Counted from the first letter of the stretch, positions 6,806-15,117 are shown. The stretch is DNA of 17,351 nt from an uncultured Clostridia bacterium (GCA_947625565.1 CANQOU010000013.1:1-17351), one strand, 5' to 3'. The notes: generated by a model not told the origin, from the sequence alone. Translations and numbers: made by a program.

Positions 6806-9800
6806 TTACTGTTTTAATTTCATTGAAAGTAATTTTGAAATTCCGTTTTCCTCCATTGTAACACCATATACGCTGTCTGCCGCTTCCATAGTTCCTTTCC
6901 TATGAGTTATAACTAAAAATTGTGTATCTTTCGCAAATTTCTTTAAATATTCTGCATATCTATATACATTCACATCATCAAGTGCTGCTTCAATTTCATC
7001 TAATACACAGAATGGTGCTGGATTGATTTTTAGAATTGCAAACAGTAATGCAATAGCTGTTAAAGCTTTTTCTCCTCCTGATAACAACATCATATTTTGT
7101 AATTTCTTTCCTGGTGGTTGTGCAGTTATTTCTATACCACATTCTAAAAGATTTTCTTCATCTTCTAATTTAACTTCTGCTTTTCCTCCACCAAATAATT
7201 CAGCAAAAACATCTCCAAAATTCTTATTTATTTCTTTGAATTTTTCTTTAAATTGCTCTCTCATAATTTGTGTTATATCTGTAATAATTTTTCTTAATTT
7301 TGACATTGTGCCTTCTAAATCTAAACGTTGCTCACTCATAAAATCATAACGTTCTTTTAAGTTTTTATATTCTTCTATTGAATCTAAATTAACACTTCCA
7401 ATATCTCTCATTTGTGTCCTTAATTCATTTACTCTTTTCTTTGTATTTGCAACATTAGTTGGTTTTTCATATCCTTCTACATTGTTTGGTGTTAATTCAT
7501 ATTCCTCCCATAATTTATTTATAATTTCTGTAATTTCTTCTTGGGCTTTATTTTTCTTAACTTCTAATTTTACAAGTTGGCTTTTTAAATCTTCTATTAT
7601 GCTAAATTTTTCAGTAATTTGTTCTTCTTGAATTTCTAGTTTTTCATTTTTGTCTTTTCTATCCTGTTTTAATTCTTCTACCTTTACACTACTGTTTTTT
7701 ACATCTTCTTTTATTTTTTCAATCTTATCTTTAATTTCTTGTATTGATTGTTCTAAATTAACATTTTCCTGTTTGCTATTTTCTATTTGTTCTTTTTTAT
7801 TTTCAATAGCTTTCTGGTTTACTTCTTTTTCTTGATTTATTCTTTCTTTTATTTCTTCGATAGAATTTTCACTTTCGTCAAAAGAAGATACTGATATTTT
7901 TAAATTTGTAATATCAAAATTCAAATCATCTATGTATTTTTGGTCATCTTTGTTTAATTCTGCAAATTCATTGATTTTTTGTGTTAGTTTTTCTGTTTCC
8001 TCAGTTAAGCTTTCAATTTCTTTTTGAATTTCTTCTTTTTGTGCTATTACTTGCTTTTTATTTTCTTCTAATTGAGTTTGTTCGTTTTTTAGTTTCTGCA
8101 TACGTTCTTCTAGCTTGTTTATTTTTTCTTCAAAGTTTTCGATTTTTTGTTTTTGAGTTGCATAAGAAATTTCTTTTTCTTGTAATTCTTTTTCTAAAGT
8201 TGCTGCTGTATCAAAAGTGGTTTTCATTGATTTTTCAATTTCTAGCTTTTTATCTTGTAGTTCTTTTATTTTATCTTGCAATTTCTTTATTTCTTTTCCA
8301 AGCCTTTCAATTTCCTTGCTTCTACCTAAAATATTAACTGTTTTTTTATTTACAGCACCACCTGTGATAGCTCCTGATGGATTTATTACATCTCCACCAA
8401 TAGTAACAATTCTAAATGAATATGCATTTTGTTTTGCTACTTTAATTGCTGTGTCCATATTATCTACAATAACTGTTCTTCCTAATAAGTTTAATATTAT
8501 TTGTTCATGTTTTTTACTATATTTTACTAAATCTGATGCAATACCTACAATACCCTTTTCATTGCCTTTAATTTTTTCAATTTTCTTTCCTTTTACAGAG
8601 GTAATTGGTAAAAATGATGCTCTCCCTATATTGTTTTTTCTTAAATATTCTACTAATTTTTTTGCATCTGCTTCTGTATCTGTTACAATATTTTGTAAAG
8701 ATAACCCTAAGCACATTTCAATTGCTGTTTCTAGATTTTCTGGTACTTCAATTAAATTAGCTAAAACACCTTCTACACCTTTTTTTAATTCTGAATTAGT
8801 TTCACAATCTTTTAATAATGTTTTTACACTTTTTGTATAGCCTTCTTTTTCCTTTTCTGTCTCTATTAAAAAGCGTTGTCTTGATTCTTTAATTCGCATT
8901 TCATTTTCTAAAGATTTTATTTTTGTTTCATATTCTTTTATTTTTTCTGTTGCTTCTTCTTTTTGTTTGTTTATTTTATCTAATTCGCTTTGTGTTTTAT
9001 TTCTTTTGGACTCGATTTCATAAAATTCTTTAGCAATTTCTTCTTTTTGCATACGAGCATTATCTAATTCTGATATATTGCTTTGTAAATCTTGTGCTAT
9101 TTGTTTTTGCCTTTTTTCATCATTTTCATAATTTATTTCTTTTTCTTGTATTTGTGATTGCTTTTCATATTTTTGGTCTGTATTTTCTTCTACTTTCTTT
9201 TTATAGTTTTCTATTTCTAATTCTTTACTAGAAAGCTTTTGAGTTAATTTGTCTAACTCTGCTTGCTTTTGAGATAACTCTTTTACAAATTTCTCTTTGT
9301 TTTGAAGCAAATTTTCACGTTTTTCCTCTTTTTGTTTTTCTTCTTCTTCTAATTCTTGTAGTCTAATTGTTTTTTCTTCAATTTCTTGCATAAATCTTGT
9401 TTGATTTTCTTCATTGTTAGTAATTCTTGTTTGTGCTACACTAATATCTGCATTTAACATTTCAATTTCTTTTTGGCTTTGAAAACCAATATTTGACATA
9501 TTTTCTATTTTATTTGTAATTTCGTCAATAGCATTTTTTAGCTCCTCTTTAGCATGTTTTGCTCTTTCTAGTTTAGTTTCTTCTTCCTCACATTGTCCTT
9601 TTGTAACAGTTTCATTTTCAGTTACTTTTTCTAATTCTTGTTTGTTTTGTTCGATATTGTGCAAAAACAAACCTACCTCTATGCTTTTTAACTCATCTCG
9701 CAAATTAAGATATTTTTTAGCTTTTTCTGCTTGGTTACTTAATGGTTCTAAGTTTCCTTCTATTTCTGATATAATATCATTTATTCTTAATAGGTTTAGT

Positions 9801-10354
9801 TTTGTATGTTCTAATTTTTTTTCTGACTCTTCTTTCCTATTTCTATATTTAACAATGCCTGCTGCCTCTTCAAATATGTGTCTTCTATCTTCAGATTTAT
9901 TACTTAAAATCTCATCAATTTTCCCTTGACCTATAATAGAATATCCGTCTTTTCCTATTCCTGTATCCATAAATAATTCTAAAACATCTTTTAATCTACA
10001 AGGTACTTTATTTATATAATAGCCTGTTTCTCCACTTCTATATAGCTTCCTTGTAACCGTAACTTCAGTATATTCAATTGGTAAAGCTCCATCTGTATTA
10101 TCAAATACAAGTGAGCTTTCTGCAAATCCTAAAGATTTTCTATTTTGAGTACCTGCAAATATTATATCTAATGATTTTGACCCTCTTAATGATTTAATAC
10201 TTTGCTCTCCTAATACCCATCTAATTGCATCTGATATGTTACTCTTTCCAGAACCATTTGGCCCTATTACTGTTGTTATTCCTTCTTTTAGTTCGATGAT
10301 TGTTTTGTCTGCAAAAGATTTAAACCCTTGCATTTCTATTCTTTTTAAATACAT
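6806..10354 (-). CDS. smc: Chromosome segregation protein SMC
   Basis: ATPase of the bacterial condensin SMC-ScpAB; its dimers entrap and extrude DNA loops to compact and segregate the chromosome. It is 1182 aa, the full family length. Domain order is complete: N-terminal head with Walker A 'GPNGSGKS' (31-38) followed by 'NISDAIRWVLGEQS'; a long coiled coil; a hinge at about 510-665 with 'GVEGVLANLIEVPENLETAIE' and the glycine-rich 'GGDVINPSGAITGGA'; the returning coiled coil; and the C-terminal head with the signature LSGGE (1091-1095) and Walker B 'CVLDEIEAALDD' with catalytic D1119/E1120. The coils are unusually rich in Glu, Lys and Gln, as in low-GC relatives. The ATG start has only a GGTGG-type site. 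It lies 55 bases after the XRE gene and could be co-transcribed with it. The usual neighbours rnc and ftsY are absent. Confidence 0.98.
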   Translation of the reverse strand: MYLKRIEMQGFKSFADKTIIELKEGITTVIGPNGSGKSNISDAIRWVLGEQSIKSLRGSKSLDIIFAGTQNRKSLGFAESSLVFDNTDGALPIEYTEVTVTRKLYRSGETGYYINKVPCRLKDVLELFMDTGIGKDGYSIIGQGKIDEILSNKSEDRRHIFEEAAGIVKYRNRKEESEKKLEHTKLNLLRINDIISEIEGNLEPLSNQAEKAKKYLNLRDELKSIEVGLFLHNIEQNKQELEKVTENETVTKGQCEEEETKLERAKHAKEELKNAIDEITNKIENMSNIGFQSQKEIEMLNADISVAQTRITNNEENQTRFMQEIEEKTIRLQELEEEEKQKEEKRENLLQNKEKFVKELSQKQAELDKLTQKLSSKELEIENYKKKVEENTDQKYEKQSQIQEKEINYENDEKRQKQIAQDLQSNISELDNARMQKEEIAKEFYEIESKRNKTQSELDKINKQKEEATEKIKEYETKIKSLENEMRIKESRQRFLIETEKEKEGYTKSVKTLLKDCETNSELKKGVEGVLANLIEVPENLETAIEMCLGLSLQNIVTDTEADAKKLVEYLRKNNIGRASFLPITSVKGKKIEKIKGNEKGIVGIASDLVKYSKKHEQIILNLLGRTVIVDNMDTAIKVAKQNAYSFRIVTIGGDVINPSGAITGGAVNKKTVNILGRSKEIERLGKEIKKLQDKIKELQDKKLEIEKSMKTTFDTAATLEKELQEKEISYATQKQKIENFEEKINKLEERMQKLKNEQTQLEENKKQVIAQKEEIQKEIESLTEETEKLTQKINEFAELNKDDQKYIDDLNFDITNLKISVSSFDESENSIEEIKERINQEKEVNQKAIENKKEQIENSKQENVNLEQSIQEIKDKIEKIKEDVKNSSVKVEELKQDRKDKNEKLEIQEEQITEKFSIIEDLKSQLVKLEVKKNKAQEEITEIINKLWEEYELTPNNVEGYEKPTNVANTKKRVNELRTQMRDIGSVNLDSIEEYKNLKERYDFMSEQRLDLEGTMSKLRKIITDITQIMREQFKEKFKEINKNFGDVFAELFGGGKAEVKLEDEENLLECGIEITAQPPGKKLQNMMLLSGGEKALTAIALLFAILKINPAPFCVLDEIEAALDDVNVYRYAEYLKKFAKDTQFLVITHRKGTMEAADSVYGVTMEENGISKLLSMKLKQ

Positions 10355-10409
10355 ATTTTACCACCGTACTTAGTGTATATCATTTTTGATTTTTTGTAAA
10401 GAGATATTT

Positions 10410-10736
10410 TTATAGGTACTTTGCTACTAGTTCTGCTAATTGATATATAAATCTTTGCTTTTGGGGCGTACATCTTTTTAATATATTCTTAAAATCTTGA
10501 TTTAGATATTCTCCTTCATTTTCCTTAATTCCAGTAATAAAATACCCTATTGGTGTATCTAGTATTTCTGCAATTTGCACTATCCTTTTTAAATTTATTT
10601 GTGAAGCACCTGTTTCCAGTCTATTATAAAAACTTACTGAGGTATCTATCCTATCTGACATTTCTTCTTGTGTAAGGTGTTTTTTTATTCTTTCTTCTTT
10701 TATTCTTTTTCCAATAAGTTTGTAATCTATTGCCAT
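10410..10736 (-). CDS. XRE-family helix-turn-helix regulator
   Basis: A 108-aa transcriptional regulator. Residues 6-65 form a Cro/C1-type HTH ('IGKRIKEERIKKHLTQEEMSDRIDTSVSFYNRLETGASQINLKRIVQIAEIL'), with the recognition helix around 'DTSVSFYNRLETG'. The C-terminal 40 residues ('NILKRCTPQKQRFIYQLAELVAKYL') are a helical extension of the type seen in small SinR-like regulators of Clostridia, probably for dimerisation. The ATG start sits behind AGGAGG. Its own promoter, just upstream, contains a near-perfect palindrome between the -35 and -10, which suggests autorepression. It lies downstream of the Rpn-like gene and 55 bases upstream of smc, both on the same strand. Its targets are unknown; control of smc by read-through is possible but unproven. 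Confidence 0.93.
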   Translation of the reverse strand: MAIDYKLIGKRIKEERIKKHLTQEEMSDRIDTSVSFYNRLETGASQINLKRIVQIAEILDTPIGYFITGIKENEGEYLNQDFKNILKRCTPQKQRFIYQLAELVAKYL

Positions 10737-10760
10737 ATTTATTCCTCCTACTCAACAGCA

Positions 10761-10790
10761 AATATATCACTATTAGTTATATATTGTCAA
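10761..10790 (-). promoter_or_regulatory. Promoter with palindromic operator of the XRE gene
   Basis: On the minus strand TTGACA (10790-10785), an 18-base spacer and TATATT (10766-10761). The stretch 10761-10785 is a 25-bp palindrome: left arm AATATATCACTA, one central T, right arm TAGTTATATATT, with 11 of 12 positions complementary. It fills the spacer and covers the -10, the classical place for an autorepressor operator. Confidence 0.65.
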
Positions 10791-10821
10791 TGATATTTTT
10801 AATTTATTTGTAAATATTTAT

Positions 10822-11538
10822 TTATAAGATCGTTTCTTCAACATCCTGTATTTGCGTGTATATATCAGCATATTTTATTTTTCTTTTCAGTAATTCTATA
10901 ATGCTTTTTTTCATTTTTTTACTGATTTGCATTTTTAATAAATTCACACTACTAATCAGAGATTTATTTTTTATTAGCTTTATTGGTTCATAGTTTTGTA
11001 AGTTTATAAAATTATATGTTAAATTCATACCATGCTCTTTAAAATTAGTATATTTAATATAAGTATTTGGAGCTTTGTTCCATTTTTCAGTTCCTGTATA
11101 AATAATAATTGGAACTATAATTGCTGCTTGTTTATAATGTATGTGTGTGGTTTTCCAGTTTTGTATAAATTCAGTACATTCCACCAAAACACTATATGCT
11201 ATATTATAATTTGGTTCTTTTTGGTGTTTTATGAGAAAATATATTTCTCTTTTTTTATACTGATATATGATAGATTTGTTTTGGATATAAAATCTTTTTA
11301 GTGTATTAGAATTAATTTCCCAATTTTTAGTTTTAAAAAAATCATTTATAAAATTTGCGACTTCTGTTTCTTTTTCAATTAACTTATCATTAATTTTATC
11401 TATTTTATTATTTTGTTCATATTGCTCTTGTTTGAAGCTTTTGTTAATTTGATTTCTTTTGTTTTCTATTTTTATTGCTTTTAATATTTTTTTGTTTCCT
11501 ATGCAATCTAAATAATCGTTGTAAGTAAATGTTAACAA
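10822..11538 (-). CDS. Divergent Rpn/YhgA-like protein, probably without nuclease activity
   Basis: The 238-aa product resembles the Rpn (recombination-promoting nuclease)/YhgA-like PD-(D/E)XK family. Supporting pieces, in order, are 'YNDYLDCIGNKK' near the start, 'VANFINDFFK' (60-69), 'SIIYQYKKREIYFLIKHQ' (89-106), and 'IIVPIIIYTGTEKWNKAP' (140-157), equivalent to the family's 'vPIVLYtG..kW' segment. Family members usually read 'aDivYk...iyfliEHQ' here; this protein has Ser89 for the Asp and Lys104 for the Glu, so both presumed metal-binding acids are missing. The start is TTG (11536-11538) with AGGAGAGG just upstream; no ATG is available until far inside the gene. It stands alone, on the same strand as the XRE gene 85 bases downstream. 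No terminator is visible. The very high Lys/Asn/Ile content suggests relaxed selection. The family call rests on memory of motifs, so moderate confidence. Confidence 0.7.
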   Translation of the reverse strand: MLTFTYNDYLDCIGNKKILKAIKIENKRNQINKSFKQEQYEQNNKIDKINDKLIEKETEVANFINDFFKTKNWEINSNTLKRFYIQNKSIIYQYKKREIYFLIKHQKEPNYNIAYSVLVECTEFIQNWKTTHIHYKQAAIIVPIIIYTGTEKWNKAPNTYIKYTNFKEHGMNLTYNFINLQNYEPIKLIKNKSLISSVNLLKMQISKKMKKSIIELLKRKIKYADIYTQIQDVEETIL

Positions 11539-11657
11539 CTAACCTCTCCTTTTCACTTAATTTAAGTTTTTAGATACTTATAAACTTTTGGGGTTTTTTA
11601 GATATAAATTTTTAAAGATTTAAAATATTCTTTTCAATTTCTCGTTTATATTAACAT

Positions 11658-11694
11658 AAAAAAAAGAGGTTTGCAATATATTCGACAAAACCTC
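11658..11694 (-). terminator. Terminator of the ABC importer operon
   Basis: Arms GAGGTTT (11666-11672) and AAACCTC (11688-11694), loop of 15 bases, followed on the minus strand by eight T (11665-11658). It lies 17 bases past the stop of the binding-protein gene. Confidence 0.85.
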
Positions 11695-11710
11695 CCAAAA
11701 TTTGACACAA

Positions 11711-12724
11711 TTATTTTACATTTTCACTGAATTTGTTATTTACTATTTTATCATATGGTGCTTTTGTTTCAAGTTCACCTGCTAATGTCATAACTTCTTG
11801 TAATTTATTAAAGCTTTCTTCTTTTAATACAGGTGTTTCATTCCAAGCATCTATGTCTTTATAACTTTGTACAGCAGTTGCAATTAGTTTTTCTTCTGTG
11901 TCAGGGAAGAAGCTACTAATTACTTTGGCAATTTCTTCTGCTGAGTGTTCTTTTACCCATTGTTCCCCTTTATATATTGCATTTGTAAATTTCTGAATAG
12001 TATCTTCATTTTTTTCTATATAACTTTTCTTTGCAAAATATGCTGTGTATGGTATTTCTCCTGCTGCTTTTCCAACAGATGCTACAATATATCCTTTTCC
12101 TTCATTTTGTGTTAAAGATGCTGTAGGTTCAAATAAAGTAACATACTCTGCATCTCCACTAGTAAATGCTCCTGCCATTAAGTCAAATTTTATGCTATCA
12201 TCTAAATTAGCATCTGTTTGAGGATTAATTCCATTTTGTTTTAATACATACTCTAATGTCATATATGGAACTCCACCTTTTCTACCTGGTATAACTGTTT
12301 TTCCTTTTAAATCTTGCCAATTAAAATTATTTGTATTAGTTTTTGCAACTAAAAAAGAGCCATCCTTTTTAGTCATTTGTGCAAATACTTGTGTATAATC
12401 CTCTTTTCCTTCGTTATAAACATATATTGATGCTTCTGGTCCAGCAAAACCAATATCACATTGGTCACTAAGTACAGCTGTCATAACAGTATCTGCTCCT
12501 CCACCTGTTGTAAGTTCAATATCTATTCCATTTTCTTCAAAGTATCCATTGTTTATGGCAACATACTGAGGAGCATAGAATATTGAACGTGTTACTTCAT
12601 TTACAGCAATTTTCTTTCGTTCTACTGTGTTTGTTTCATCTTTTTGGTTTAGAATTCCCATTGTAATTCCAGCTATAACAACAATTATAACCACAGCAAT
12701 AGTAATAATTAACTTTTTCTTCAT
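11711..12724 (-). CDS. ABC importer substrate-binding protein, NMT1/THI5-like (NitT/TauT family)
   Basis: Extracytoplasmic receptor that captures a small ligand and passes it to the permease. The 337-aa protein has a basic N-terminus and one hydrophobic segment (about 5-25), then the NMT1/THI5-like periplasmic-binding fold: 'VTRSIFYAPQYVAINNGYFEENGIDIEL' (44-71), 'GGGADTVMTAVLSDQCDIGFAGPEAS' (74-99), and 'WQDLKGKTVIPGRKGGVPYMTLEYVLKQNG' (136-165). Relatives bind pyrimidine thiamine precursors, sulfonates, taurine or similar anions; the ligand here cannot be read from sequence. Odd point: no cysteine follows the hydrophobic segment, so there is no lipobox and the protein would be anchored by the uncleaved segment or released, unlike most Gram-positive binding proteins. 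ATG start behind AAGGAGG. It is last in the operon, 64 bases after the permease. Confidence 0.9.
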   Translation of the reverse strand: MKKKLIITIAVVIIVVIAGITMGILNQKDETNTVERKKIAVNEVTRSIFYAPQYVAINNGYFEENGIDIELTTGGGADTVMTAVLSDQCDIGFAGPEASIYVYNEGKEDYTQVFAQMTKKDGSFLVAKTNTNNFNWQDLKGKTVIPGRKGGVPYMTLEYVLKQNGINPQTDANLDDSIKFDLMAGAFTSGDAEYVTLFEPTASLTQNEGKGYIVASVGKAAGEIPYTAYFAKKSYIEKNEDTIQKFTNAIYKGEQWVKEHSAEEIAKVISSFFPDTEEKLIATAVQSYKDIDAWNETPVLKEESFNKLQEVMTLAGELETKAPYDKIVNNKFSENVK

Positions 12725-12788
12725 TATATTCCTCCTTATAATTTATTTAGTATATTTTATGTTTATATAATGAATGTGTGAGTTTTCT

Positions 12789-13586
12789 TTACTTAAATTT
12801 TTTGCTGTTTAAAATACATCTTTCTAATAAAACAACTATACCATACATTATACCTGCTAAAATTCCTAGAATAATTACACTTGTCATAACTAAGTCTAAT
12901 TTAAATACTTGCCCACCATATACAATCAAATATCCCAATCCTGCTTTTGATACTAAAAATTCTCCAGATATTACTCCTACTAATGATAATCCTATATTTA
13001 CTTTAAGTGAACTTATAAATGTTGAAATATTTGCTGGCAATATTATTTTGGTCAAAATTTGAAATTTAGTTGCTTTAAATGTTTTTGCCATCTTTATTAA
13101 ATTTTCATCTGTCCTAAGAAATCCATTTAGATTTTCTAAAATTGTAACTATAAGAGAAATAGCAATAGCCATAACTATAATTGCTTGAGTTCCTGCTCCT
13201 ACCCATATAATTATAATTGGGCCTAAGGCTACTTTAGGTAAACTATTTAATACAACAAGATATGGGTCTGCTACTTTTGCTAAAAAATTTGACCACCATA
13301 AAATAATAGCAATAACTATTCCTAATGTTGTTCCTAATAAAAAGCCTACAACAGTTTCATATGTTGTAACTTGTATATGATGAATTAAATCATTTGCTCC
13401 TAAATTTGTTAGTGTTGCCCATATTCTACTTGGTTGACTCGTAATAAAACTATCTATAATTTCTTTATTTGCCATCCATTCCCATATACCTAAAAATGCA
13501 ATTAGTATAAAAATTTGAGTTACCGCAACAAGTATTTTATTTTTTCTTCTTTTTTGTAGATATTTTTTTCTATCATTTGTTTTCAT
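12789..13586 (-). CDS. ABC importer permease (NitT/TauT type)
   Basis: Inner-membrane subunit of the importer, 265 aa with about six membrane segments of the BPD_transp_1 type. The coupling-helix (EAA-like) region is 'MAKTFKATKFQILTKIILPANIS', which docks on the ATPase; the preceding 'SLPKVALGPIIIIWVGAG' and following 'GLSLVGVISGEFLVSKAGLGYLI' are typical of SsuC/TauC/ThiX permeases. The ATG at 13586 is chosen, but a TTG directly before it (13589) is in frame and lies 7 bases from AAGGAG, against 10 for the ATG, so either may be used. The gene overlaps the end of the ATPase gene by 14 bases, indicating translational coupling. Confidence 0.92.
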   Translation of the reverse strand: MKTNDRKKYLQKRRKNKILVAVTQIFILIAFLGIWEWMANKEIIDSFITSQPSRIWATLTNLGANDLIHHIQVTTYETVVGFLLGTTLGIVIAIILWWSNFLAKVADPYLVVLNSLPKVALGPIIIIWVGAGTQAIIVMAIAISLIVTILENLNGFLRTDENLIKMAKTFKATKFQILTKIILPANISTFISSLKVNIGLSLVGVISGEFLVSKAGLGYLIVYGGQVFKLDLVMTSVIILGILAGIMYGIVVLLERCILNSKKFK

Positions 13587-14346
13587 CAACGCCCAACTCC
13601 TTCCATAATGTATTAAAATATTTGCTGAATTTTGGACTTTCTCTACAACTTATTGGATTTCTTTCTTCTTCTTCAAATTCTATTGTATGAATATCCTTAA
13701 TTGTTCCTGGTCTTTTTGTTAAGACAATTACTCTATCTGACATACTAATTGCTTCAGATATATCATGTGTAACAATAAGTGCTGTAATGTTTTCTTTTCT
13801 TAAAATATTGTATATATCATTTGTTACCATTATTCTTGTTTGATAATCTAATGCTGAAAAAGCTTCATCTAATAACAAAATTTTAGGTTTTATGGCTAAA
13901 GTTCTAATAAGTGCTACTCTTTGTCTCATACCACCTGATAATTCTTGTGGATATTTATCTTTAAATTCATATAAATTATATTTCTGAAGTAATTTTTTTA
14001 CATATTCGTTACTTTCTTTGCTTTTTATTCCTTTGAGTTCTAGTCCTAACATAACATTACTCCAAATTGTTCTCCATTCTAATAGGCAATCTTTTTGTAA
14101 CATATATCCTATTTCTTTAGATATTCCTTCCACTTTTTTACCTTGTATAAATATTTCACCTTCTGTTTTTTCTTCTAATCCACTAATTATTGATAATAGT
14201 GTTGATTTTCCACATCCACTAGGTCCAATAATACTGACAAATTCACCAGCTTTGAGTTTAAAATTTATATTTTCTAAGGCTTTTATTTCTCCTTTAGGAG
14301 TTTGATAAATTTTACTGATATTTTTTACTTCTAATATTTTTTCCAT
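13573..14346 (-). CDS. ABC importer ATP-binding protein (SsuB/TauB/ThiZ type)
   Basis: Cytosolic ATPase that powers the importer. It is 257 aa with all motifs: Walker A 'GPSGCGKST' (41-49), Q-loop Gln84 in 'GYMLQKD', 'LLEWRTIWSNVMLGLE' (88-103) typical of the NitT/TauT group, signature LSGGM (136-140), Walker B 'ILLLDEAFSALD' (156-167) and H-loop His194 in 'IVTHD'. The ATG start lies behind AAAGGAGGG. It is the first gene of the operon; the stop TGA is immediately followed in frame by TAG, a tandem stop inside the overlap with the permease. No TPP riboswitch or other leader element precedes it, giving no direct hint of the substrate. Confidence 0.95.
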   Translation of the reverse strand: MEKILEVKNISKIYQTPKGEIKALENINFKLKAGEFVSIIGPSGCGKSTLLSIISGLEEKTEGEIFIQGKKVEGISKEIGYMLQKDCLLEWRTIWSNVMLGLELKGIKSKESNEYVKKLLQKYNLYEFKDKYPQELSGGMRQRVALIRTLAIKPKILLLDEAFSALDYQTRIMVTNDIYNILRKENITALIVTHDISEAISMSDRVIVLTKRPGTIKDIHTIEFEEEERNPISCRESPKFSKYFNTLWKELGVDENK

Positions 14347-14369
14347 AAGTCCCTCCTTTTCTATTGCCT

Positions 14370-14408
14370 ATTATATTTTATGTTAATCCTATTTATGGAG
14401 TGACTCAC
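14370..14408 (-). promoter_or_regulatory. Promoter and short palindrome ahead of the ABC operon
   Basis: A perfect TATAAT lies on the minus strand at 14375-14370, about 24 bases before the ATPase start. No good -35 is present at 17 bases. In that upstream zone lies GAGTGACTCAC (14398-14408), which contains GTGA-C-TCAC and GAGT-G-ACTC symmetry. A missing -35 with a nearby palindrome fits an activated promoter, but the site is short. Confidence 0.4.
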
Positions 14409-14482
14409 AAATTTCATATATCTATTTATTTTTCTATTTAATTATGCTATCATATTTATAGCAATATATTTAGGAGAAAATT

Positions 14483-15117
14483 ATGAAAAACTATTATGAA
14501 ATATTAGAAGTTTCACAGTCTGCTTCACAAGAAGTAATAGAAAAAGTCTATAAGACATTAGCAAAAAAATATCATCCTGATTTACAAGATGGGATTGATA
14601 AAACATATGCTGAACAAAAAATGAAAGAGCTTAATGAAGCTTATGATGTTATTTCTAATCAAGAAAAAAGAAAATCTTATGATTTTGAACTTGAAAATTT
14701 TGAACAAGAAAAATTGAGAAATAGCCAGCAAGAAAAAAACAAGTAGTCACTTCAAAGGATATTCCTCTTAAGCCAAATACTACTAATGTTATTAATACTG
14801 CTGTACAAAAACAGCAAATTCAAGATGACTATATACAGAAGCAACAGCAACTTCAATTTGAGTTAGAGAAAAAACAGGCTATTGAAAAAGCTTATTATGA
14901 TGCATATATTCAAGATTTAAAAAATCGTGGTTATAAAATAAAATATAAAAAGACTTTTAAGCAACATTTAAAAAATCTTATTACTATTTTAGTTATTATT
15001 CTTATTCTATTAGCAATTTTTCAAATTCCTTTTGTAAAAAATTATTTTGTTAATTTATATAATGAAAATGAAATCATTAAATGGATTGTTGATTTGTTTT
15101 CACTATCAAAAAAATAA
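14483..15117 (+). CDS. Membrane-anchored J-domain protein, split by a -1 frameshift site
   Basis: J-domain proteins stimulate the ATPase of DnaK. The zero frame (14483-14746) gives 87 aa with a full J domain at about 2-67, including HPD at 31-33 and the 'YHPDLQDG' and 'LNEAYDVIS' segments, ending in TAG. The -1 frame is open from there to TAA at 15115-15117 and has no start codon of its own: 125 aa with a Gln/Lys-rich helix, then a membrane segment 'LITILVIILILLAIF' and a short tail. The join falls at A AAA AAC (14734-14740), a classical slippery heptamer in the correct phase. Slippage would give a 211-aa J-protein with a membrane anchor near residues 166-185. I see no strong downstream hairpin at the ideal distance. 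A one-base deletion in the seven-A run, or a sequencing error, explains the data equally well. The start is ATG behind AGGAG. Confidence 0.75.

Noticed and set aside
7650..8840. Several long plus-strand open frames opposite smc
   Set aside because: They are Phe/Leu/Ser-rich antisense shadows of the Lys/Glu-rich coiled coils, without ribosome binding sites.
14347..14482. TPP or other riboswitch ahead of the ABC operon
   Set aside because: No TPP (THI-box) sequence or other conserved leader motif is present, so the thiamine-precursor role cannot be supported this way.
14755..14775. Hairpin AGGA-TAT-TCCT downstream of the slippery heptamer as a frameshift stimulator
   Set aside because: Only four pairs and about 14 bases or more from the heptamer, too weak and too distant to count as support.
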